From the NCBI GenBank assembly GCA_025362315.1, contig JANYGP010000105.1, positions 1-54,719 on the forward strand: a stretch of 54,719 bases of DNA. The letters are read 5' to 3'. Position numbers and translations under genes: made by a program. Positions 1 to 11,260 of this stretch are shown here, one piece after another. This stretch comes from Polaromonas sp. (GTDB taxonomy: Bacteria > Pseudomonadota > Gammaproteobacteria > Burkholderiales > Burkholderiaceae_C). Below the pieces are notes generated by a model that saw nothing but the letters and a program-made list of their open reading frames with translations, was not told the DNA's origin and searched no databases. The number at the start of each line of letters is the position of its first letter. Positions within the stretch are counted from its first letter, which is position 1.

Positions 1-454
1 AGCAAAGAGTCGTTTGTGCTGGCAGCGGCATCATTGCCGGGCAATCCGTATGACGGGCACACGCTCAAGCAGTGCCTGGATCAAGCCAGGCGCACTTGTG
101 GTGTAGCGGCTAGCCAAGTGTTTGTGGACAAAGGCTACAAAAGCCACGGCTGCACCACGGATGCTTGCAAGGTGTACATCCCAGGTGCCAAACGGGGGGA
201 TCACGCCAGCTTTGAACAAAAAGCTCAAACGGCGAAATGCGATTGAGCCGGTGATCGGGCATATGAAAACGGACACACGGCTATCGCGCAATTTCCTTAA
301 AGGTGAGCGCGGCGATGCGGTCAACGCGCTGCTTTGTGCGGCTGCACACAACTTGCGCGAGATCCTCGCGAAGCTACGGCTTTATTGTGCCCAATTGGGG
401 ATCAATTGGTACGCGCTGTTGATCCAAATTCGCACTCAAAGGTCGCTGGCTTGA
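1..454 (+). pseudogene. IS5-family transposase, C-terminal half, frameshifted
   Basis: This is the DDE transposase of an IS5-type element, cut by the window start. Frame 1 is open from base 1 and encodes GNPYDGHTLKQCLDQ and VFVDKGYKSHG, typical of the region around the second catalytic Asp. It then runs off frame and stops at 246. The rest (ALNKKLKRRNAIEPVIGHMK, then the helix-rich end to 454) is in frame 2 and carries the conserved RR..IEP.IGH.K block with the catalytic Glu. The shift lies at a run of six G at 195-200; one G fewer would rejoin the frames as AKRGITPALNKK. It is either a true inactivating indel, a sequencing error in the homopolymer, or (less likely) a programmed frameshift. 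Confidence 0.75.
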
Positions 455-491
455 ACTCAATTACTTGAAAAAGTGACTTTCTCAGGGACGA
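1..491 (+). mobile_element. 3' part of an IS5-type insertion sequence
   Basis: The window opens inside an insertion sequence. The transposase C-terminal half fills 1-454, and the non-coding end reaches to about 491, directly against the 3' end of the Crp-type gene. The likely right terminus is the stretch around TCAGGGACGAC (482-492). The other end lies outside the window, so neither the terminal inverted repeat nor the target duplication can be confirmed. Confidence 0.6.
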
Positions 492-495
492 CTAA

Positions 496-1254
496 TTAAT
501 CGCTGATCGATCTAATCGCGTTGACTTCTTGGCGCAGCGTTTCTGGCTTTCGCACAATCAATCTTTTTAAGTCTTTCTCCACTACTCCGCGCTGTATCAG
601 CACCTGCATAGCTCTTGAGACGGTTTCGCGGCTGGTGTTGACCATAATCGAAATCTCCTGTTGAGTCGGTAGCCGGTCGATGACCACCAGCCCTCCAGGA
701 CTTGTTTTTGCCAGGTAATCAAGCAGCGCATAAACTCTTTGGTAGGCATTTGGTATGCCCAGAATGGTTCTAAAACCAGATGCTCTTCGAATACCGGAAG
801 CCAGCCTTTTAAACATTCTTTCTGCAATCAATGGCTGGTTGTGCATTAGCTGCAGCGCATGTGCACGCGGCAGCAAACCATAAATGGACGGTTCGCACGC
901 GACCACAGTGGCTGACCGGGGTAAACCATCTATCACAGACAGCTCCCCAAAATAATCGCCTGCCTGCAAGAAAGCTAGCCCAATTTCGCGTCCGTCTTCA
1001 GTAATATCTACCGCCTGCAAACGGCCTGACAGCAGAAAAAGCAGGTTGTCTCCAACTCCACCCTTATGCAAAATCGGTTGGCCTTTTGATGCACTCCGCA
1101 ACTGCAATACGCCCGCTATGTTTTTCAAGGCAGTCTCGTCAATGCCCTCCAAAAGCGGAAACTTATTGAGTTGAACCGTAACGACTTTTTGTGGTCTGCC
1201 GTCATCTCCAGGGATTTCTGCTTCATAAGCGGTTTGAACGCCTGCCCTTGTCAT
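496..1254 (-). CDS. Crp/Fnr-family transcriptional regulator
   Basis: Cytoplasmic DNA-binding regulator, 252 residues. Residues about 30-150 form a cyclic-nucleotide-binding beta-barrel (LLFLLSGRLQAV, then GDYFGELSVIDGLPRSATV, close to the CRP phosphate-binding cassette). Residues about 170-240 form the Crp-type winged helix. The recognition helix reads SRETVSRAMQVL; the R-E-x-x-x-R spacing is the one E. coli CRP uses to read TGTGA half sites, so a TGTGA-N6-TCACA target is predicted. It is the last gene of the leftward polysaccharide operon, 22 bp after the GDP-mannose dehydratase. The IS remnant ends only a few bases beyond its stop codon, so its last residues might have been altered by that insertion. 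No Fe-S cysteine cluster like that of Fnr is seen. Confidence 0.85.
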   Translation of the reverse strand: MTRAGVQTAYEAEIPGDDGRPQKVVTVQLNKFPLLEGIDETALKNIAGVLQLRSASKGQPILHKGGVGDNLLFLLSGRLQAVDITEDGREIGLAFLQAGDYFGELSVIDGLPRSATVVACEPSIYGLLPRAHALQLMHNQPLIAERMFKRLASGIRRASGFRTILGIPNAYQRVYALLDYLAKTSPGGLVVIDRLPTQQEISIMVNTSRETVSRAMQVLIQRGVVEKDLKRLIVRKPETLRQEVNAIRSISD

Positions 1255-1276
1255 AATTAAAGCCAGTGGCTCCAGC

Positions 1277-3158
<1,882 letters not shown>

Positions 3159-3199
3159 TATCTATTTCTTTAGTCTGGGGCAGAACATAACCAGCAATC

Positions 3200-6100
3200 C
3201 TACAAATGTTGCTTTAACCGAGCTAGTGTCTGAAGCATTCCGTAAAGTCTATGGCTCAGGATGGAATAGCGGTGCGCAGCGCACCAATGCTCTGATGCGA
3301 TTTTCTTGACACGAATATTTTCAGAACCAGTTGCCATCGCCTCAAGAACTTGCCCGACTCCCAACGTAATTTGCTCAGGACTACACCCCGGAAGCGTAAA
3401 TACTGCAGGAGCAACGTCGTCAAAGATTGATAAAGGGGTAACTGCCACCGGCTTTTCTGCAGTCAAGCCGCCACGCACAGCTGCACTCGATGATTCGCCC
3501 GTTTCCTGGTAAGGATAAACAATTAAATCGGCCTTGGATAGCAATGCCAGGCTCTCGTCATCCGGAAGATAACCCGTGTGCATGTCGATCCAGCTGCTTA
3601 GTCCTAATTCTTTGATTTTCTCTCTTGCAGCCTGAATCAACAGCACAGACTCCGGCACTGGGTATTCAGCGTTCACCATCACAAGCCGAACTTTTTTGCC
3701 CGACTTATGCAGCAGGGATACGGCATTGATCAACTCCAGCAGGCCCTTGTGCGGCAAAAAATAACCGTAAGATGCCAAAGTAGGCACCGTAACGGGTGTA
3801 GCCGCTTGCACCACAACTGGTGTGTAATCCCGAATACCATGAGGAAAGAGCGTCACGTTGTCAATCAGGCCCAAAGTCTTGAGTCGATTCAGATCACTTG
3901 GCGAATGAACAAGCAATCGGTGACAACGAGCCAACACCCTCTTTAAAATGTGTAAGCGCTTGTTCGGATCATGCACCGGATCGATAGTGGCGTGCAAAGT
4001 AATCACCACTGTCTTGCCTGCATCTAATTGGTGCTTCAAAAAGTCGGCAAATTTTTCGAAGTCAAAGAAGTTGTAATTGAATTGAATGACTAGGGTGTCA
4101 ATTGACACCTGTTCGATGACGTTGGAAAGTTCTGTTAGTTGATCCTTAGTGCCAGCGTCCCAGCAGCGGATGACCTCTGGCCCATCGGTCGAAGTGAATT
4201 GAGCGGTTCTGGCAGCCAGAATGGTGACGTCAGAAGGTATGTTCTCTACCAGATTGGCAGAATAGGACGCAATACCGCAGCGGCTGTTCCACGTGCTAAC
4301 CCAGCCAATTTTTGGTATGGGAAAAGCAGGCATTCTTGCCCACTCCCGAGCCGAGCTCACCAGCCGCGAAGAAACGTCTGACCACCGGAAATCGCGCAGC
4401 AAAAGCTCTTTACCCTTCGCCGACCGCTTGCCTCGTAAAGACGAATCGGTGTCGTGAACATCGCGCATTGTTTTGGCAAGATGGGCAGTGTCTGGCATCG
4501 CCCAAACCGAGTCAAACAAACCAAAATGCGTTCGAGCAAGCTCAAATTTATAGTCAACAAGCCAGGCTGTCTCGTCGTTACAAAAATCAGTCTGCCCGCC
4601 CCAGCCAGTGGTGATAACCGCCAACCCTGAAAGCATGGCCTCTGCCATTGGCAAACCGAAACCTTCAGCCTTGCTGGGCGCAATCAGGGCGTGGCATTTT
4701 GCATAGAGCGCCCGAAGCTGCGAGTCACCAAGATCATCATCAATAATCAACACATCGGGAAAATTGTGATGTTCAGCCTTAGCACGTGCAAGCCAGCTGT
4801 GAATCTCGTTGTGCGGGTTTGGGAACGTTTTAATAACGAGAGTGACATCGTCTTGAGCAGAAAAAACTAGACCATACGCCTCGAGCAACAGATCTGCACC
4901 CTTACGCGGAAAACATGACGATACATGCAGAAATCGAAACGTCTTTGCGGTGATGTGAAAGGTTTTATCTGCTTCAATGCGTTCCCAATGATCAACACCG
5001 CAACCTGACACCGCCATTGGGACGGAAACGCCATGGTCAATCAATATCTTTTCTACATGGCGAGAAAGGCAAGTAACGCCTTGAAGGTGTTCATTAAAAT
5101 TTTCTACCCACTCTCTCGGAAAACCTGATTCCTCCCAAGCGTAGTGATGCAGCAGATTTTGGCGACAAGTCATGTCGTTTACCCGTGGTGGGTAAAGGTT
5201 CCGACTAGTAATGTCGGCATCATTTTCAGCAATATTTTGCGACGCAACGTAGCACGCATTTATATCTAAATTTGCACTGAGAAACGCGGCGCTTGGCACA
5301 AAGTCGCCAGGGCCCTCAGTGGAATGGAGCGCAACCCGATGGCCCTGCTGCGACAGCGCACGCGCTGTTTCTCTGTTCAAAAGCGCAAGGCTATAGCTGC
5401 TGTCAAAAGGCCCCTCAATTCGCCACGTGATGCTGTCGGGTAGTGTTTGCGTGCGAACAATTGCTTCTGTATGCTTGCGATTATGGTCAATACACCGCGC
5501 TATGCCCATCAAATCCAGCTCGGTCGGCGTGTAACTATCTTGGTTGATGGCACCTATTGCATCAATCAACTGCCTGTAACTGTCACCACGAGCTACAACA
5601 ATTTTTGCCCAGTCAATCAACTTGGCCGGTTGTGCAGCACCATGTTGTTCAAAAGCCGCAACGGCGCGCTGCGCACATAAATCCCACGAAAACTTTTTAG
5701 CCTGCACGAGGGCATGCTCTCGCAGCGACTTTAGAAAATCATCATTCGTTAATACCTGGGTAATTTTTTCAGCCATATCGTCCGGGTCTGACGGATCAAA
5801 CAGGGCGTCCGCGCGTCCAATCACTTCGGGCACACTTGTCGTTTTTGAGCCAATCGAAGGTGCTCCACAAGCCATAGCCTCAAGTGCCGGCAGGCCAAAC
5901 CCCTCATGCAGCGACGGAAATACAAATAGCGCACAGTGACTTAGAAGCGTCACCAAATCTTCGTCAGCTATATGCCCCGCTAGAACAAATTGAGGAGTAA
6001 TACCCAACTGCGAGGCAAGCGTGTCCAGGTGCAGGCGATCAAAATCCGAAACCTTGCCTACAAATAGCAATTGATGCTTCGATTGCAGCTCTTTTGGTAA

Positions 6101-6853
6101 CAACGCAAAAGCCTTCAATAAGCGGTCTAGATTCTTGCGCGACTCCAGAGCGCCGCTATACATCAGATACGGCAAATTTAAACCGTAACTAGCTAAGACT
6201 TGTTGTTTTTTAGTCCCGTTTAAAAGACAAGGGCGGAAGTTATCCGTATGCGCCGCAGAAATAGTAACTATTTGCTCCCCCGTCAAGCCTAGTGCGCTCA
6301 TAGCCTCCTGCCGGGCACTGTCGGAAATGGCCAAAAGCAAATCTGCTTGTTTAAGACTGCAAACCTTATCCGTGTACCACTGCCGAACCCACTCAGCACC
6401 AAGATAGCTTGTAGGGTTGAGCAGCGGGATCAAGTCGTAAAGCGTTATGGCAGTAGGCGGGTGCTGACCTAAAGTACCCAACGAGATAACAGCATTACAC
6501 AGATTTGACCCCTCAAAAAGGCTGGATACGTGAACCATATCCGCTTGCATCTCAGCGAGAAAACTTTCACGGATCAATTCGGCTGCACGCCGACGCCAAC
6601 TGTTCTCCGCGCTTTCCCAAGACACCAAAGAGGGTACGTCGAACACCACCACACGATTCGGTGGGATAAGTCCCTTAAAAGTTGCTCTGATACTTTCGAT
6701 TGTTTCGGGAAAGTTGCCGTTCAAGACCACCCAGATCTCATGGCCATTGGCATTGCGTGTAATTGCTTGTGCAAGCGCGAGTGAATAGCGCCCGATACCG
6801 CGAAATCGGCTTTCGGTTTGCGCACCTTGCAAGTCAAGAACGAGACGCATCAA
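3200..6853 (-). CDS. Three-module GT-B glycosyltransferase (GT4 type), polysaccharide polymerase
   Basis: Cytoplasmic or membrane-peripheral glycosyltransferase of 1217 residues, about three times a normal GT4 enzyme. Module 1 (about 1-400) has ALESRKNLDRLLKAF and the EGFGLPALEAMACG donor-site motif (E-x7-E). Module 2 (about 430-820) has SSCFPRKGADLLLEAY and SKAEGFGLPMAEAM. Module 3 (about 835-1217) begins IGWVSTWNSRCGIASYS and has SYGYFLPHKGLLELI and YQETGESSSAAVRGGL, where the first Glu of the E-x7-E pattern is less clear. Fused GT modules of this kind (compare E. coli WbdA) polymerise homopolymer O-antigens from GDP-sugars. The start overlaps the methyltransferase stop by 4 bp (ATGA). With gmd and rmd downstream the likely donor is GDP-D-rhamnose or GDP-mannose. 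No ABC exporter (Wzm/Wzt) is in the window. Confidence 0.85.
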   Translation of the reverse strand: MMRLVLDLQGAQTESRFRGIGRYSLALAQAITRNANGHEIWVVLNGNFPETIESIRATFKGLIPPNRVVVFDVPSLVSWESAENSWRRRAAELIRESFLAEMQADMVHVSSLFEGSNLCNAVISLGTLGQHPPTAITLYDLIPLLNPTSYLGAEWVRQWYTDKVCSLKQADLLLAISDSARQEAMSALGLTGEQIVTISAAHTDNFRPCLLNGTKKQQVLASYGLNLPYLMYSGALESRKNLDRLLKAFALLPKELQSKHQLLFVGKVSDFDRLHLDTLASQLGITPQFVLAGHIADEDLVTLLSHCALFVFPSLHEGFGLPALEAMACGAPSIGSKTTSVPEVIGRADALFDPSDPDDMAEKITQVLTNDDFLKSLREHALVQAKKFSWDLCAQRAVAAFEQHGAAQPAKLIDWAKIVVARGDSYRQLIDAIGAINQDSYTPTELDLMGIARCIDHNRKHTEAIVRTQTLPDSITWRIEGPFDSSYSLALLNRETARALSQQGHRVALHSTEGPGDFVPSAAFLSANLDINACYVASQNIAENDADITSRNLYPPRVNDMTCRQNLLHHYAWEESGFPREWVENFNEHLQGVTCLSRHVEKILIDHGVSVPMAVSGCGVDHWERIEADKTFHITAKTFRFLHVSSCFPRKGADLLLEAYGLVFSAQDDVTLVIKTFPNPHNEIHSWLARAKAEHHNFPDVLIIDDDLGDSQLRALYAKCHALIAPSKAEGFGLPMAEAMLSGLAVITTGWGGQTDFCNDETAWLVDYKFELARTHFGLFDSVWAMPDTAHLAKTMRDVHDTDSSLRGKRSAKGKELLLRDFRWSDVSSRLVSSAREWARMPAFPIPKIGWVSTWNSRCGIASYSANLVENIPSDVTILAARTAQFTSTDGPEVIRCWDAGTKDQLTELSNVIEQVSIDTLVIQFNYNFFDFEKFADFLKHQLDAGKTVVITLHATIDPVHDPNKRLHILKRVLARCHRLLVHSPSDLNRLKTLGLIDNVTLFPHGIRDYTPVVVQAATPVTVPTLASYGYFLPHKGLLELINAVSLLHKSGKKVRLVMVNAEYPVPESVLLIQAAREKIKELGLSSWIDMHTGYLPDDESLALLSKADLIVYPYQETGESSSAAVRGGLTAEKPVAVTPLSIFDDVAPAVFTLPGCSPEQITLGVGQVLEAMATGSENIRVKKIASEHWCAAHRYSILSHRLYGMLQTLARLKQHL

Positions 6854-8286
6854 ATACTCTCTTTATTTTTCTTTATGGCAGCCTTGACATCAGAAAAAAC
6901 TGCCACTTGTCTTGGCGTCAATTGTGATAACTTGCTGGACTTATTTAGAAACTGAGCGAATTCAGGGGCCGCAGTCACCATATTTTGGCGGCCCACCAAG
7001 CGCCTCTGAATTGATCGTAGCAACTCATCAAAACCCAGCTGTTTTGCCAAAATCGAAACCCGGCTTTTGAGAGCAGGACGTGCACCGATAAACACGACGC
7101 AGCGCAGCAAAAAAGGCCGGACTGCCTTTTTTATGACGACTTTGGTGCCAGGCCACAAAACGCCAGCGTTTACTTTTCGCAGCTGCACCACGCTCCAGCG
7201 CAAAGGCGCTGTGACACGCCAAGAGCGGCTGTTGAAAACATCTTGCAGTTGCTGACGAGCTTGCTGAGCCTGGGTTTCAGCTTGCAGTGCGGCATTGTGT
7301 GCCTGCTGAGCTTTAATTTCCGCTTTTTGAGCCGTGTGCACAGCTTGTTGAGCTGTGTCCACAGCTTGCTGAGCCGAATCCACGGCTTGCTGAGCCGCTT
7401 TGGCTGATAGCTGGGCAGTGTGTTCGGCTTGTTGTGATGAATTCTGTGCTTGTAGAGCTGTGGCTTGAGCTTGCTCAGCCATGTGCACCGCTCGCAATGC
7501 AGTAGTTTGTAGATGCTCAGTCCGTGCAGCCGCTTGCTCTTGGAATCGCGCAGTCAAACTTTCAAGACTCAAACCGTATTCTGCGGAAAAAGGAGAATCC
7601 AGTTGCTCCAGCAAAACTTTTGCGGCCGACTTTTGCGTTACAACTGCATAGTCGGGACTGGCACCACCCAGCACATCTTGCAAAGTTAAATGTGTGTGTT
7701 GCGCCAATTCCTTGGACTCCTGCAGCCGGACAATCTTTGCACGGGCAAAGCCGTAAAACTCAGCAATAAAAAATAAAAGCCCCGGTGGAATAGGGCGCTG
7801 ATGGGTTGGATCGAGATAAAAATTTCGGGTTGCAACAACAATATTTTCCGGATTGGGCGTTTCCATGATGAGAAGACCCCCCGGCTTGAGGACGCGGTGA
7901 GCCTGCGCAACCACCGCTTGTAATTGCTCAAAAGTCAAGTGCTCAACCAAATGGAAAGCCGAGACAACTGACAGGCTGTCGTCCGTTAAGCTTTTTAGAT
8001 ACGAAATGGCGTCCCTTGTTTCTACCGGCAAGCCCAATGCCCGACACACCAGCAACATGCCTTCGTCCACATCAACACCACGGCTGTCAATGCCGACTTC
8101 TTGCATCAGCTCAAGCCATTCGCCACGGCCGCAGCCCAAGTCAACTGCGTTAACATCAGGATGAATATTTTTCAGTGATTCGACGAACGGTAAATAAGCG
8201 CTCAAACGCGATTTGATAAGCGCCCGAGGCCCTCGATGTTCATCTTCAAATGTGCGATAAAAGCTGCTGCTCAAAAAAAGCCCCAA
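6850..8286 (-). CDS. SAM-dependent methyltransferase with long C-terminal coiled coil
   Basis: 478 residues, starting at TTG; no ATG lies in frame nearby. Residues about 45-190 form a class I methyltransferase: VDLGCGRGEWLELM is the SAM-binding motif I, GVDVDEGML the acidic loop, and AFHLVEHLTFEQL plus LKPGGLLIMETPNPEN follow. Residues about 240-355 are an Ala/Gln-rich coiled coil made of near-perfect 7-residue units (variants of AQQAVDT). SRSWRVTAPLRW follows, a motif often seen after coiled coils in surface-polysaccharide enzymes, and then a basic C-terminal region. The layout recalls E. coli O9a WbdD, which caps the polymer and measures its length with a coiled coil, but no kinase domain is present. 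It is the first gene of the leftward operon and overlaps the polymerase by 4 bp. Confidence 0.8.
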   Translation of the reverse strand: MGLFLSSSFYRTFEDEHRGPRALIKSRLSAYLPFVESLKNIHPDVNAVDLGCGRGEWLELMQEVGIDSRGVDVDEGMLLVCRALGLPVETRDAISYLKSLTDDSLSVVSAFHLVEHLTFEQLQAVVAQAHRVLKPGGLLIMETPNPENIVVATRNFYLDPTHQRPIPPGLLFFIAEFYGFARAKIVRLQESKELAQHTHLTLQDVLGGASPDYAVVTQKSAAKVLLEQLDSPFSAEYGLSLESLTARFQEQAAARTEHLQTTALRAVHMAEQAQATALQAQNSSQQAEHTAQLSAKAAQQAVDSAQQAVDTAQQAVHTAQKAEIKAQQAHNAALQAETQAQQARQQLQDVFNSRSWRVTAPLRWSVVQLRKVNAGVLWPGTKVVIKKAVRPFLLRCVVFIGARPALKSRVSILAKQLGFDELLRSIQRRLVGRQNMVTAAPEFAQFLNKSSKLSQLTPRQVAVFSDVKAAIKKNKESI

Positions 8287-8378
8287 GAATTGAAAAAACC
8301 ATGTTAAAGGTCGATCAGTATCGCATCTTGACTTGTTGCTTTCGCCAATTTTGCATGAACTTCATCCTGTAGTTGTTC

Positions 8379-9380
8379 ATGCTCGGCACCGCGCGTCTTT
8401 TGCTTGCTCTTGCCGTAGCTGCAAGTCATGCCAAGCTTTTGTTGTGGGACCTAAATCCTGGCGTGATTTCTGTTATTTGTTTTTACTTGATCTCCGGCTA
8501 TGTCATGAGCGGACTAATTCGGCGGCACTACAGCCAGCCATCCCTCGCATGGGCCTTTTACGCGGACAGGACCATTCGCCTTTTGCCGCAATACCTGTTT
8601 TATGCCTGCATGACTCTTGTTTGGCATCTTTATAGCCAAACCAACACACCTTTTTTGGCTCGTAGTCCATCATCCGGCGATCTGCTGAACAACCTTTTGA
8701 TCGTACCTCTCAACTATTACATGTTCAACGGTAGCGACCTCTACACCTTGATTCCACCTGCTTGGTCGTTAGGAGCAGAGCTTCAGTTCTATATCCTTGC
8801 GCCCTTTTTGCTGCTTTGGCCCAAGCGCCTATTTGGCATCGGCTTGATTGGATTGGCCGTTTACTTAGCAGCGTTGTCTGGCGTGATCAACAGCGACTGG
8901 TTTGGCTATCGGTTGTTACCCGGCGTGCTGCTGTTTTTTGTGTTGGGCGCTTGCCTGCAGCATCAACACCAAAACCATCAGCATGGTCATGCACGCAGCA
9001 TGACAGTTGGCGTCGCAGCGGCCGTTGCCTTAGGGGCGGTGCTGCTTAATTTCAATGGCATCCTGCGAACACCCTATAACTTCGAAACTATGCTTGGGTT
9101 AATACTTGGCTTGGCACTGCTGCAAACCGTGGCCAAGCGCACAGCTAACCGATGGGACAGCTTCGCTGGCGACATCTCTTATGGCGTGTTCCTCAACCAT
9201 TTCCTCATTTTATGGACGGTATTTCCGCAAGGCGTGACAAGTACTCAATGGCCTGTATTTTTAGCATTCAGCGTCTTACTTTCATGGTTGAGCCAACGGT
9301 TGATAGAGCAGCCTCTGATCAAACTGCGCCATCGGTTTAGAAAACCATTGCCGATAACGCGCCATCCAGCCGCGCTTTAG
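8379..9380 (+). CDS. Acyltransferase family 3 (OafA/YrhL-like) membrane protein
   Basis: Integral inner-membrane acyltransferase that most likely O-acetylates a surface polysaccharide. About ten hydrophobic segments are visible. The N-terminal signature R-x(n)-H is present (TARLLLALAVAASHAK, with the catalytic His), followed by ICFYLISGYVMSG, which matches the LFFVLSGFL block of the family, and by YADRTIRLLPQY with the conserved Arg. I chose ATG 8379; a TTG two codons upstream (8373) is possible. No soluble SGNH domain is attached. At 334 residues it has the usual length. It is divergent from the polysaccharide operon and three bases upstream of the next gene, so it probably decorates the same polymer. 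Confidence 0.85.
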   Translation: MLGTARLLLALAVAASHAKLLLWDLNPGVISVICFYLISGYVMSGLIRRHYSQPSLAWAFYADRTIRLLPQYLFYACMTLVWHLYSQTNTPFLARSPSSGDLLNNLLIVPLNYYMFNGSDLYTLIPPAWSLGAELQFYILAPFLLLWPKRLFGIGLIGLAVYLAALSGVINSDWFGYRLLPGVLLFFVLGACLQHQHQNHQHGHARSMTVGVAAAVALGAVLLNFNGILRTPYNFETMLGLILGLALLQTVAKRTANRWDSFAGDISYGVFLNHFLILWTVFPQGVTSTQWPVFLAFSVLLSWLSQRLIEQPLIKLRHRFRKPLPITRHPAAL

Positions 9381-9383
9381 CTC

Positions 9384-11036
9384 ATGAGTTTGTCGACGGA
9401 CGTCCGCGCCTCCAGGCCTAGCTGGTATGAAATGCTCATAGCTGCCGTGCTAGCAGCGTCGTTGTACATTTACCTTTTTGGCGCTGACACCCTTGCGCCC
9501 ACGCATTACACATGGTTGTTACAGGGTGATCCTGCGCAGCATTACCTTGGCTGGCAATTTTTTCGGCATGAGGCTTGGCAATGGCCTCCAGGGCGTATTC
9601 AGTCTTTTGGCTACCCATCGGGTTCGGCCATCGTGTTTACCGATTCCATTCCGTTACTCGCCCTGTTTTTTAAGCCATTTTCACAGCTTCTTCCTGCCGA
9701 ATTTCAGTACTTCGGTGCGTGGATGTTGGCTTGCTATGTTTTGAACGGCTACTTTGGCTTGCGCTTGATCTCGCGCCACACCAGCCATTCAGGTCTGCGC
9801 ATCGCCGCAGCCAGTTTTTTTATTCTTAGTCCGCCGTTGCTGCTTCGGGGTTACGGCCACGAAGCCTTGATGGCGCATTGGCTAGTACTGGCCAGCTTAG
9901 ACACTTGCCTGCGCGGGTGGAGCTGGTGGCGCTGGCTATTGTGGAGTTCAATCGCAGCACTCGTACACCCCTATTTGCTTGTCATGGTGCTGGGGTTCTT
10001 AGCGGCCGGCTTTGGTACAACGGTGTGCGTTGATAAAAACCCGCCTTTGCGCCTTGTGTTGCTGCAATGCGCAGGCATTGGACTCGTTTTAGTGTCGTTG
10101 ATGGAGCTGGCTGGTTATTTCAGTAGCGTGGGGTCTTTGCAGGCAGACGGCTACGGCTTCTACAACATGAATATTCTTTCCTTGGTGGATCCCCTGCTAA
10201 ATTGGTCCCGCTACATTCGACAGCGTCCGATTCACCCTGAATATGCTGCCCTTGGTAATTTTGGCCAATATGAGGGCTTTCTTTATTTAGGCGCCGGAAT
10301 GATCTTGCTGTTCATCATGGCGCTCGGGTTATTTCTCATGCGGCCCCCACAGCTGGCACGCCGTATCTGGCCAGTATTTGCCGTAGCGCTCATCTTTTGG
10401 CTGCTCGCACTGTCCAACGTTGTCACCTTTGGTGATCAGACGCCGTTCACGCTGCAGATACCAAAGGCACTGCATCAAACACTTTCTGTCTTTAGGGCCA
10501 GTGGCCGTTTTGGCTGGCCCGCTTTTTACTTGGTTAACCTCGTGGTGCTGGTGCTGGTCATTCGTCACCTTCCAACGCGCAGCGCTTTGGCAGTGTTGCT
10601 GGCTGCGCTGGTGCTGCAAGTTGCTGACCAAAGCGACAAATACGTTGAATTTAGGGGTTTGATCCGCCAACGTATGGCTTGGCAAACTCCGCTGCAATCA
10701 CCGCAATGGGCCGCCATGGCCCAAAAAGCCAACGCACTTGTCATGATCCCGCCACTTCCAGACATCGCCAAGACTTACATTGCCTTTGCCCACCTGGCCG
10801 TCGCCCACCGGCTAGTCACCAATGCCGCACAAATCGCCCGTGACGACCTAAAACGCACCGAGGCATCCGGCCAAGCCATGGCTGAAAGCTTGGCTCAAGG
10901 CGTTTATAACCCGCTTACCCTTTATGTTTTTTTACGCCGTGAAGGATGGGCGAACCTGCCTCCCGACCTGGCCGGTCAGGTGCTTGCGCTAGACGGTTAC
11001 TTTGTCTTACCACCGGGCCTGCGGCGCCTCCAGTAA
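9384..11036 (+). CDS. DUF6311-type polytopic membrane protein (GT-C-like)
   Basis: 550 residues with a dozen or so membrane segments. The N-terminal block GDPAQHYLGWQFFRHEAWQW, the SFGYPSGSAIVFTDSIPLLA segment and EFQYFGAWMLACYVLNGYFG are the landmarks I associate with DUF6311. The GD...(H)-type acidic motif in the first periplasmic loop recalls GT-C glycosyltransferases that use lipid-linked donors, so a role in polysaccharide glycosylation is inferred, not shown. It starts three bases after the acyltransferase stop and is clearly co-transcribed with it. A terminator-like inverted repeat spans its stop codon. Confidence 0.8.
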   Translation: MSLSTDVRASRPSWYEMLIAAVLAASLYIYLFGADTLAPTHYTWLLQGDPAQHYLGWQFFRHEAWQWPPGRIQSFGYPSGSAIVFTDSIPLLALFFKPFSQLLPAEFQYFGAWMLACYVLNGYFGLRLISRHTSHSGLRIAAASFFILSPPLLLRGYGHEALMAHWLVLASLDTCLRGWSWWRWLLWSSIAALVHPYLLVMVLGFLAAGFGTTVCVDKNPPLRLVLLQCAGIGLVLVSLMELAGYFSSVGSLQADGYGFYNMNILSLVDPLLNWSRYIRQRPIHPEYAALGNFGQYEGFLYLGAGMILLFIMALGLFLMRPPQLARRIWPVFAVALIFWLLALSNVVTFGDQTPFTLQIPKALHQTLSVFRASGRFGWPAFYLVNLVVLVLVIRHLPTRSALAVLLAALVLQVADQSDKYVEFRGLIRQRMAWQTPLQSPQWAAMAQKANALVMIPPLPDIAKTYIAFAHLAVAHRLVTNAAQIARDDLKRTEASGQAMAESLAQGVYNPLTLYVFLRREGWANLPPDLAGQVLALDGYFVLPPGLRRLQ

Positions 11037-11072
11037 AAAAGTTTGCTCAGCCTAACCTTGCAGGCCCGTTTT
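11014..11072 (+). terminator. Possible rho-independent terminator after the DUF6311 gene
   Basis: CGGGCCTGC at 11014-11022 is repeated inverted as GCAGGCCCG at 11060-11068 and is followed by TTTT. The 9-bp stem is perfect but the loop of 37 nt is long, and the left arm lies inside the end of the coding region. Confidence 0.4.
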
Positions 11073-11260
11073 AAGATGATGCTGTTCCCGCGGTGGTCGC
11101 GCGAACGGCGTGGGCCCGAGCGCCGTGGTCACCAAGCATCATGTATAAAATAATTCAAAGTAAAACGACGATAACTTCAACCCCGCATGGCTCACTCAAA
11201 AAGCTGCTAAAACGCCATCAAGCTGCTAAACTGGCAGGAAATTTGCAGGCTACAAATATC

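Noticed and set aside
8328..8356. Promoter TTGACT-17-TTGCAT before the acyltransferase gene
   Set aside because: The -35 box is good but the -10 match is only 3 of 6, too weak to list as a feature.
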